DNA of 7,145 nucleotides from Chloroflexota bacterium (GTDB taxonomy: Bacteria > Chloroflexota > Anaerolineae > Promineifilales > Promineifilaceae), in the NCBI GenBank assembly GCA_008501785.1, contig QQUD01000667.1, positions 1 to 7,145 on the forward strand. Direction: 5' to 3'. The translations under genes and the position numbers were made by a program. Every line of letters begins with the position of its first letter. Positions within the stretch are counted from its first letter, which is position 1. Of this stretch, positions 1-5,156 are shown one piece after another. Below the pieces are notes generated by a model. That model searched no databases and was not told the origin of the DNA. It was given only the letters and a program-made list of their open reading frames with translations.

Positions 1-293
1 TTGCGGAATTGGATATGAACCGCACGGCACGAACGCTGAAGGTAAACGGCCGTTCCATCGAACTCACTCGTATGGAATTCGACCTACTCGAAACCCTCAT
101 GCTCAACCCAGGCCGCGCCTTCAACCGACTCGACCTGCTCGAGCGCACCCAAGGCTTTGCCTACGATGGCTACGAGCGCACCATCGATGTCCACATTAAA
201 AATCTGCGCAAAAAAATCGAGCCTGACCCGTCTAAACCCCAATACATTTTGACATCATTTGGCGTTGGTTATCGGTTTAATCCTGATTTATAA
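1..293 (+). CDS. OmpR/PhoB-family response regulator, C-terminal DNA-binding domain (5' truncated)
   Basis: The reading frame is open from the left edge (codons start at base 3), so the receiver domain with its phospho-acceptor Asp lies outside the window. What remains is a complete winged-helix transcriptional regulatory domain. It has the LTRMEFDLLE helix, the NPGRAFNRLDLLE segment, the DNA-recognition helix YERTIDVHIKNLRKKIE, and the closing wing ILTSFGVGYRF just before the stop. These are textbook features of the OmpR/PhoB effector domain, which binds direct-repeat operators after phosphorylation. The sensor kinase gene begins 40 bases downstream on the same strand, so the two are almost certainly co-transcribed partners. 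The regulated genes cannot be read from the sequence. A TTG at 9 could be mistaken for a start, but it falls inside the linker before the domain. Palindrome AACGGCCGTT at 45-54 encodes N-G-R-S here. Confidence 0.93.
   Translation, partial: AELDMNRTARTLKVNGRSIELTRMEFDLLETLMLNPGRAFNRLDLLERTQGFAYDGYERTIDVHIKNLRKKIEPDPSKPQYILTSFGVGYRFNPDL
45..54. repeat. AACGGCCGTT palindrome, site 1
   Basis: Full 10-base palindrome in the response regulator, read as Asn-Gly-Arg-(Ser). Hand count on the + strand: G14/C9 in the 44 bases before it and G7/C18 in the 50 after. Confidence 0.85.
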
Positions 294-315
294 AAGCTAA
301 TAGTTAATAGCTTTT
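292..315 (+). repeat. AT-rich stem-loop overlapping the regulator stop codon
   Basis: AAAAGCTA at 292-299 is the exact reverse complement of TAGCTTTT at 308-315, with an 8-base loop. The left arm begins inside the TAA stop (291-293) of the response regulator, and the word AGCTT recurs right after the right arm (316-320). It could damp transcription or slow RNA decay between regulator and kinase, or be a copy of a dispersed AT-rich repeat. It has no run of U typical of an intrinsic terminator, so readthrough into the kinase is expected. Confidence 0.5.
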
Positions 316-324
316 AGCTTCTTT

Positions 325-330
325 GGAGGT
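325..330 (+). promoter_or_regulatory. Shine-Dalgarno site setting the TTG start of the kinase
   Basis: GGAGGT lies immediately upstream of the TTG at 334-336, with about four bases between GGAGG and the start. No ATG or GTG in this frame lies between this site and the first membrane helix, so the non-standard TTG is the best-supported start. Confidence 0.7.
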
Positions 331-333
331 TTT

Positions 334-1692
334 TTGAGTAAGGTCTGGCACGCACTTTGGTTTCGCATTACCGCCGCTTTTTTGTTGGTTGCCATCGTAG
401 GCATTGTTGTGGTTGCAGTTCTAGCAAACCAAGCAACAGCAGCTGGATTCCGTGCATACCTGTCCGAAGATCAGGCAAGAAATTGGAGTGAATTGCAACG
501 TGAATTAGCTCACTTTTACGAACAACGTGGCAGTTGGAATGGAGTCAATTCGATTTTAACCACAGCCCAGCAAGGACGCGGACAAGGTGGAACCAGTCTG
601 GTTTTACTAGATGAATTTGGGGAAAGGGCAGCCATTGCCGGGGGGCAGCGAAACAGGCCTGCATCGCTAGAAGATTCTGATTTGCAGTTGGCGATTGAAA
701 TAAACGGCCGTTCTGTCGGCACCCTCCTCATCCGCAACCCAGGCGGTCAGGGCAATCGCGCCGGGGAGCAATATCTAGCAAACGTCAATCAAGCCATCTG
801 GTTAGGTGGGTTAGTGGCCGTGGTAACAGCACTCCTGCTGGGCATTTTGCTGGCTCGTAGACTCACCCAGCCATTACGACAATTAACGTCCGCCAGCCAA
901 AATCTTGCCGCTGGTGAATTAGGCAAACAGGTTGAAATAAACAATCAAGGTGAAGTCGGAGAACTAGCCGCCGGATTTAATCAAATGTCAGCAGCGCTGG
1001 CTCAGGCTGAACAGCAGCGTCAGCAAATGCTGGCCGACATTGCCCACGAACTACGCACGCCAATCAGCATCACCCGCAGCCACATCGAAGCCATGCTCGA
1101 TGGCGTCTTTGACATGTCGCCAGACAATCTGGCACTGATCCATGAAGAAACGCTGCTGTTGGGACGACTTGTTGAAGATTTGCGCACATTGTCGCTGGCA
1201 GAAGCAGGCCAACTTTCTCTCAATCTAGGTGAGATGGATTTGAAGGATCTGACAGCGCAAACGGTGGCTGCATTTGAGCCGTTGGCAGAAGCGGAGGGGG
1301 TGGAGTTAACGGCCGTTCTCCCCCCAACCCCCACACTGATCACCGCCGACACCAACCGCATTCAGCAAGTCCTCGGCAACCTCATCTCCAACGCCCTGCG
1401 CCACGTCACCAAAGACAACAGCTCCCCCACCGTCACCGTCACATTAACCAACACAGCCAACAAAGTCCAACTACGGATTTCGGACAACGGCCCAGGGCTA
1501 ACGGTCACCGCCCAAGCCCACGTCTTCGACCGCTTCTGGCGCGAAGACAGCGCCCGCAACCGCGAAAATGGTGGCTCAGGATTGGGGCTGGCAATTTGTC
1601 GAGCGATTGTGGAGGCACATAACGGCCGTATCTCCCTCGAAAGCACTCCCGGCCATGGGGCCACCTTTATTCTTGACCTTCCCAGCGTATAA
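334..1692 (+). CDS. HAMP-domain sensor histidine kinase, partner of the upstream regulator
   Basis: This 452-residue protein is a membrane sensor kinase of the classical EnvZ/BaeS-like layout. Two membrane helices (about residues 10-31 and 153-174) bracket an extracytoplasmic sensor region of about 120 residues that I cannot assign to a named domain. A HAMP linker follows (about 175-227; PLRQLTSASQ and GEVGELAAGFNQM). Next is the HisKA dimerisation domain with phospho-acceptor His238 in DIAHELRTP, then the HATPase domain. The HATPase shows the N box (Asn353 in NLISNALRH), the G1 box DNGPGL (384-389), an F-box-like FDRFWR, and the G2 box GGSGLGLAI (from 413). All catalytic boxes are intact, so it should autophosphorylate and pass the phosphate to the regulator encoded just upstream. 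The signal sensed is unknown. The stop lies five bases from the stop of the convergent TPR gene. Three ACGGCCGT palindromes fall inside the gene. Confidence 0.95.
   Translation: MSKVWHALWFRITAAFLLVAIVGIVVVAVLANQATAAGFRAYLSEDQARNWSELQRELAHFYEQRGSWNGVNSILTTAQQGRGQGGTSLVLLDEFGERAAIAGGQRNRPASLEDSDLQLAIEINGRSVGTLLIRNPGGQGNRAGEQYLANVNQAIWLGGLVAVVTALLLGILLARRLTQPLRQLTSASQNLAAGELGKQVEINNQGEVGELAAGFNQMSAALAQAEQQRQQMLADIAHELRTPISITRSHIEAMLDGVFDMSPDNLALIHEETLLLGRLVEDLRTLSLAEAGQLSLNLGEMDLKDLTAQTVAAFEPLAEAEGVELTAVLPPTPTLITADTNRIQQVLGNLISNALRHVTKDNSSPTVTVTLTNTANKVQLRISDNGPGLTVTAQAHVFDRFWREDSARNRENGGSGLGLAICRAIVEAHNGRISLESTPGHGATFILDLPSV
703..712. repeat. AACGGCCGTT palindrome, site 2
   Basis: Full 10-base palindrome in the kinase sensor region, read as Asn-Gly-Arg-(Ser). 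Flanking 50 bases: G13/C9 before, G13/C22 after. Confidence 0.85.
1308..1317. repeat. AACGGCCGTT palindrome, site 3
   Basis: Full 10-base palindrome between HisKA and HATPase, read as Thr-Ala-Val-(Leu). It shows the sharpest composition change in the window: G22/C8 in the 50 bases before, G5/C27 in the 50 after. Confidence 0.88.
1622..1629. repeat. ACGGCCGT palindrome, site 4
   Basis: The 8-base core only (AACGGCCGTA), near the end of the kinase gene, read as Asn-Gly-Arg-(Ile). Flanks: G20/C8 before, G9/C19 after. Confidence 0.8.
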
Positions 1693-1697
1693 ATAGT

Positions 1698-3722
1698 TTA
1701 ATTTTCTAGCATGGTTTCTAAATCATCAATAAAAGTTTCAAGAGCTTCTCGTTGTTGCGATTGTATGTCAAATTCTAGATAATGACGGAGATCCACGAGA
1801 GCCAATTCGTATTCTCCCTGACGGTAATAAGCAAGACCTCGACTATAGAAAGCATCTGCAAGTTCCGGATTGAGATCAATAGCCTGGCTATTATCAACAA
1901 TAGACTGGTCAAATTCTCCATGAATTAAATAAGCTAAACCTCGATCGAAAAAGACACCTGCTTCTTGTGGGTCCAGTAAAATCGCCCGATTATAATCAGT
2001 AATGGCCTGCTGAAACATCCCCATTTCATCGTAAAGGTTTCCGCGATATTGAAAAGCCATTGCATACTCAGGGTCGAGGGAAATGGCTTGATCATAATCG
2101 GCCAAAGCCTGTTCGTCATTCCCCTGGGAATGATAAGCAATGCCTCGATTACAGTAAGCACTTGCACTTTGGGAATTGTAAGCAATGGCCTGATTATAAT
2201 CAGCCAAAGCCTGCTCGAACTCGCCCAATTCATCATAGATATTTCCTCGATCGATAAGTGCGTCAACATGCTCGCTATTAAGGGAAATAGCACGATTGTG
2301 GTCGGCTATGGCCTGATTAATCTTCCCTTGGTTATGATAGAGAAGACCCCGATTGTAATAACTATCTGCATCTTGGGGATTGAGCGTAACTGCGTGTTCA
2401 AAATCTGCGATAGCCAACTCATCCTTCCCCAAGTGAGTATAAGCAATTCCTCGATTATTGAATAGATCGGGATCTTCTGAGTTAAGCGCGATGGCTTTAT
2501 CATATTCATTGATTGCCTGCTCAACCTTTCCCTGATTCATATAGACAAGACCGCGATTGTTAATGGCAGAAATAGCTACAGCATCTTCTGGACTAAGAGC
2601 GAGGGCTTGATCATAATCGGCAATAGCTAGATCAAATTCCCCCAAACCCTCGTAAACATTACCTCGGTTGGTAAAAGCCTCTGCAAATTTCGGATTGAGA
2701 GATATTGCTTGACTATAAAAATTGATGGCCGAAACTGGCTGCTCTGTAATATGATACATAAAGCCTAAACCATAATAAGCAGTATCCAAAGCTAATTCCA
2801 ATGCATTGATCTGCGAAGTTTCCGGCAAAGCCTCTATGGCTGTTTTAACAAGCACAATCGCATGATCATAATTCGAGCGAATATATTCTACCTGACCCAA
2901 CGCATAAAAAGATAAGTAAATCAATTGACCCGGCAATTCTTTAATGATAAACCGAGCATATGCATCAGGTTCAGCCAGTTGAGTCTTTTCAGTTTCGTTA
3001 ATAGTAGCAGCAGCGGCAAATAAACCAGGGCCTTTGAGGTTAAGGAAATTGATTTCTTGGCGAATACCCGTATCGGCTCCCCAAATGATTATGGAAGCAT
3101 TGTATCGATCCCCAAGCTCCTCAGCACCCTCACGATCATCAGACTGCAAGATGGTAGGAGCAACAGCAACTCGCACGTTCTCCAGTTTAAGTGTATCTAT
3201 TTTATCCTGAATGGCACGCTGAATCTCGTTATGGACTCCAACATCTAAGACTCCCTCGGTACGGAAAAAAGTTGAAATAATTATCAAAGTTTCTCCTGAT
3301 TGCTCAGAGGGAAACGGGAGAATAAAGGCATCAACAATGCGTTTTGGTACCTGCAACTGAAATAATAATAGAGTTAATATACCTACCAATATGATTGTTG
3401 TACTCAAACTAGTAAACCACGCTTGTTTATAGTATGGTTCAGAAGGAAAAGCTATTCGAACAGCACGGGTTTGTTCGGAGGAAACAGCTTTCCAGGACAT
3501 GTGTGGTCGTAACAGCTTTAAGCTATCAACCAATTCTTCAAGTCTTTGTTGATTTCCAAGTTGTGTTATGAGATCTTGTATACGAGCTGATTTCCTCAAA
3601 CCTTTTAACTCATCCCAATCCAATTCAAGATCAAATGCCAACAACTTTAACTCCTCCATATCAAATGTGGAAACAATTTGATCTCTTAATCGAGCCAAGT
3701 CATGTTTGTTTTTTTTAGGCAT
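1698..3722 (-). CDS. Membrane-anchored TPR protein with N-terminal effector-associated (death-like) domain
   Basis: This 674-residue protein has four parts. Residues about 8-78 form a small helical domain with the pattern FDMEELKLLAFDL, DWDEL, then RLEELVDSL and RPHMSW. I recognise this as an effector-associated (EAD) type adaptor domain of bacterial conflict proteins, but cannot give its family number. A single membrane helix follows at about 102-124. Residues about 143-240 look like an alpha/beta domain: beta-strand LIIIST, a helix, then YNASIIIWGAD. This style is common in Chloroflexota and cyanobacterial TPR proteins. From about 265 to 655 come roughly eleven TPRs, the last nine being near-canonical 34-residue units (NRGxxYxxxGxxxxAIxDYxxAIxLNP). 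The ATG at 3722 is preceded by AGAGGA at good spacing. The role is probably scaffolding or signalling at the membrane; no enzymatic motif is seen. The gene is more AT-rich than its neighbours and lacks the ACGGCCGT palindrome found in all of them, which hints at a separate origin. Confidence 0.9.
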   Translation of the reverse strand: MPKKNKHDLARLRDQIVSTFDMEELKLLAFDLELDWDELKGLRKSARIQDLITQLGNQQRLEELVDSLKLLRPHMSWKAVSSEQTRAVRIAFPSEPYYKQAWFTSLSTTIILVGILTLLLFQLQVPKRIVDAFILPFPSEQSGETLIIISTFFRTEGVLDVGVHNEIQRAIQDKIDTLKLENVRVAVAPTILQSDDREGAEELGDRYNASIIIWGADTGIRQEINFLNLKGPGLFAAAATINETEKTQLAEPDAYARFIIKELPGQLIYLSFYALGQVEYIRSNYDHAIVLVKTAIEALPETSQINALELALDTAYYGLGFMYHITEQPVSAINFYSQAISLNPKFAEAFTNRGNVYEGLGEFDLAIADYDQALALSPEDAVAISAINNRGLVYMNQGKVEQAINEYDKAIALNSEDPDLFNNRGIAYTHLGKDELAIADFEHAVTLNPQDADSYYNRGLLYHNQGKINQAIADHNRAISLNSEHVDALIDRGNIYDELGEFEQALADYNQAIAYNSQSASAYCNRGIAYHSQGNDEQALADYDQAISLDPEYAMAFQYRGNLYDEMGMFQQAITDYNRAILLDPQEAGVFFDRGLAYLIHGEFDQSIVDNSQAIDLNPELADAFYSRGLAYYRQGEYELALVDLRHYLEFDIQSQQREALETFIDDLETMLEN
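1758..2687 (-). repeat. Tandem 102-bp TPR-coding repeat array (nine units)
   Basis: Residues 346-655 of the TPR protein split into nine consecutive units of 34 residues, one of them 38. Each has the TPR signature positions: R-G-x-x-Y, G, A-(I/L)-x-D-Y and A-I-x-L. The DNA therefore carries a 102-base periodicity, visible as recurring ATAATC, GCCTG and CCTCGA words on the + strand. Two less canonical units precede the array, at about residues 265-300 and 309-345. Confidence 0.85.
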
Positions 3723-3728
3723 TTAGTA

Positions 3729-3734
3729 TCCTCT
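3729..3734 (-). promoter_or_regulatory. Ribosome binding site of the TPR gene
   Basis: On the minus strand AGAGGA is followed by six bases and then the ATG at 3722-3720. It supports that start over any later Met. Confidence 0.7.
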
Positions 3735-3884
3735 TCTAAACCAGGTCGAGATGATAACATAACATCATTTTCATCCAGGTTCTACAGTACTAAAATACTA
3801 GTAAAAGCACGACATTCTACCTGATCTCACACATTATCAAGGCAGCCTAATAACTATGGCTCAACAGGATATGCTGGGAAATTG

Positions 3885-3963
3885 AACGCAGATAACGCAG
3901 ATTGTCATGATTTCGCAGACTTTCTCCTTCTTTATCTGCGTTTATCCGCGTAAATCTGCGTCC
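3885..3963. repeat. Degenerate ATCTGCGT / ACGCAGAT intergenic repeat cluster with inverted arms
   Basis: On the right, three 10-base direct units follow one another: ATCTGCGTTT (3934), ATCCGCGTAA (3944) and ATCTGCGTCC (3954). On the left, two inverse copies stand at 3885-3894 (AACGCAGATA) and 3895-3903 (ACGCAGATT). The first is the exact complement of 3933-3942 (10 bp) and the second of 3953-3961 (9 bp), so the segment can fold into two alternative hairpins. CGCAGA recurs between them (3914-3919). Nothing here is coding; I read it as one copy of a dispersed intergenic repeat. Confidence 0.7.
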
Positions 3964-4153
3964 CATTTTTTTTATCCCGTTCGATCCGTAGAACCATAAC
4001 TATTTTTCTTCAAATTAAGGCGTGAAAGTATAAGATTCCTTTATTTTCACATCCACCCCACCTCAACTTCACAACTACTTCATATCTGCCCCCTAAAGTT
4101 AAATACATCAGGGCAATTGCGCCCTTCCAAAGATTATTTTCATGGAGAAGCTC

Positions 4154-5038
4154 ATGTTAAAACCAACTTACACCAAATACACTTTAATCCTCATCACAAT
4201 ACTTTTTGCATGGATGGCAGTGGCTTGTACCGATACGGCCGTTTCCACTCCAACCAACACACAAACGGCCGTTTCCCAACCTCAAACAACTGAAACCAAC
4301 ACCGATCAACCCGCACCTGCCGTTGAAATTGTGACAGATGTGGATGGAGAAACGGCCGTTCAAGCCGATCCAACCATCACACACACCCTGCAATCCACAG
4401 CTCCCCTCACCGCCGACGAAATCGCCGGACTGCTCTTCATGCGTGAAGAAGAAAAGCTGGCTCACGATGTCTACCTCACGCTCAACGACCTATGGGGCAT
4501 GAATATCTTTAACAACATCGCCGCCAGCGAACAAATGCACATAAGTTATGTTGTTGATTTATTAAACACATACGGCATTGCTGACCCAGCAGCCAACAAC
4601 GACATTGGGCAATTCGCCAACCAAGACCTGCAAGCACTTTATGACCAACTTATCGCTACCGGTTCCCAATCCTTAGCAGATGCCCTGCTCGTCAGTGGCG
4701 CAATCGAAGAAATCGATATTCTCGATTTAGACGAACGCATAAACAGCACCAGCAGCAGCGACATCCTCAACGTTTACCAAACCCTACGCTCAGGTTCTGA
4801 AAATCACCTGCAATCCTTTGCCAGCAACTACGAACGACAAACTGGCGAACCCTACCAACCCCAATACCTGGACCAATCCAGCTACGACGCCATCATCACC
4901 AACACCGACAATGGCGGCAACGGCCAGGGCAACGGCCAGGGCAATGGCCAAGGTCAAGGTCAAGGTCAAGGTCAAGGCAATGGCCAAGGTCAAGGCAATG
5001 GAAATGGTCAGGGTAACGGCAAAGGAAACAATGGATAG
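4154..5038 (+). CDS. DUF2202 ferritin-like lipoprotein with Gly/Gln/Asn-rich tail
   Basis: The protein has 294 residues from the ATG at 4154. That start is preferred because GGAG (4144-4147) sits six bases before it; an in-frame ATG at 4142 has no visible ribosome site and would add four residues. It begins with a lipoprotein signal ending in the lipobox AVAC (Cys25), followed by a Thr/Gln/Pro-rich linker to about residue 80. The DUF2202 domain then runs from about 90 to 245. Carboxylate/His motifs of its ferritin-like bundle are visible: MREEEKLAHDVY, SEQMH, GAIEEIDILDLDERI and SENHLQSF. These are plausible di-metal ligands, though the biochemical function of the family is not established. 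The C-terminus is 41 residues of almost only Gly, Gln and Asn. The predicted location is the outer face of the membrane. Three ACGGCCGT palindromes lie in the linker. The gene precedes cytochrome b by 118 bases; any functional link to it is unproven. Confidence 0.88.
   Translation: MLKPTYTKYTLILITILFAWMAVACTDTAVSTPTNTQTAVSQPQTTETNTDQPAPAVEIVTDVDGETAVQADPTITHTLQSTAPLTADEIAGLLFMREEEKLAHDVYLTLNDLWGMNIFNNIAASEQMHISYVVDLLNTYGIADPAANNDIGQFANQDLQALYDQLIATGSQSLADALLVSGAIEEIDILDLDERINSTSSSDILNVYQTLRSGSENHLQSFASNYERQTGEPYQPQYLDQSSYDAIITNTDNGGNGQGNGQGNGQGQGQGQGQGNGQGQGNGNGQGNGKGNNG
4235..4242. repeat. ACGGCCGT palindrome, site 5
   Basis: The 8-base core only (TACGGCCGTT), five codons after the lipobox Cys of the DUF2202 protein, read as Thr-Ala-Val-(Ser). 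The 50 bases before show no skew (G10/C11). The 19 bases from here to site 6 have no G. Confidence 0.8.
4263..4274. repeat. AAACGGCCGTTT palindrome, site 6
   Basis: A 12-base version in the DUF2202 linker, read as Thr-Ala-Val-(Ser), ten codons after site 5. The following 50 bases hold G5/C22. Confidence 0.85.
4351..4360. repeat. AACGGCCGTT palindrome, site 7
   Basis: Third copy in the DUF2202 linker, read as Thr-Ala-Val-(Gln). The 30 bases before it count G11/C2; the 50 after count G4/C25. Confidence 0.88.
4913..5035 (+). repeat. Low-complexity (GGN CAA/AAY)n hexamer tract
   Basis: The end of the DUF2202 gene is built from six-base units coding Gly-Gln or Gly-Asn. These include four perfect GGTCAA units at 4952-4975, directly after GGCCAA, and interspersed GGCAAC, GGCCAG and GGCAAT units. 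Such a tract can change length by slippage in whole codons, so tail length may vary between strains. Confidence 0.85.
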
Positions 5039-5062
5039 GTTACAGATTTTATAGACACGGAT

Positions 5063-5105
5063 GGGGGAAATACGGATACAAATTTCTAATATCCGTATTT
5101 CCCCC
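5063..5105. repeat. Perfect 16-bp inverted repeat upstream of cytochrome b
   Basis: GGGGGAAATACGGATA (5063-5078) is exactly complementary to TATCCGTATTTCCCCC (5090-5105), with an 11-base AT-rich loop. It begins 24 bases after the DUF2202 stop and ends 51 bases before the cytochrome b ATG. No U-tract follows on either strand, so it is not a standard intrinsic terminator. It may protect or attenuate RNA between the two genes, or be a dispersed element. The related word ACGGAT also appears just upstream at 5057-5062. Confidence 0.75.
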
Positions 5106-5156
5106 CCCGTATCAACCAACCAAATTTCAAATTGCCTCAGAAAACAGGAAATTAAA

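Larger units (their letters stand above)
3723..4141. other. Non-coding divergent intergenic region between the TPR and DUF2202 genes
   Basis: This 419-base stretch separates two divergently transcribed genes, so it should hold promoters for both. I see no reading frame with coding character. Its contents are the ribosome binding site of the TPR gene, a degenerate repeat cluster at about 3885-3963, an imperfect inverted repeat (GTGAAA at 4022-4027 against TTTCAC at 4045-4050), and an AT-rich tract. I could not pick out a convincing -35/-10 pair. Confidence 0.6.

Noticed and set aside
2049..2465. Plus-strand open frame of 138 codons, and a second one inside it, opposite the TPR gene
   Set aside because: It mirrors the 102-base periodicity of the TPR array on the opposite strand, has no ribosome site and no recognisable protein pattern. 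Repetitive coding DNA often leaves such open shadows.
4142..4153. Upstream ATG at 4142 as start of the DUF2202 lipoprotein
   Set aside because: No Shine-Dalgarno precedes it, and the GGAG just after it is placed correctly for the ATG at 4154. The choice changes only four residues.
4913..5035. Possible CRISPR or other spaced-repeat array in the hexamer tract
   Set aside because: Units are six bases with no spacers and stay in the DUF2202 reading frame, so this is protein-coding low complexity.
5063..5105. Intrinsic transcription terminator
   Set aside because: The stem is strong, but neither strand has a following U-tract, so I list it only as an inverted repeat.
4790..5119. Minus-strand open frame of 109 codons with a Leu/Thr/Ala repeat resembling a membrane helix
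   Set aside because: It is the reverse complement of the Gly/Gln/Asn tail of the DUF2202 gene, and the apparent hydrophobic repeat comes from the hexamer tract.
5061..5156. Upstream ATG at 5061 as start of cytochrome b
   Set aside because: The extra 32 residues are translated from the inverted repeat and spacer, lack family similarity, and have no ribosome site. ATG 5157 has AGGAA at six bases.
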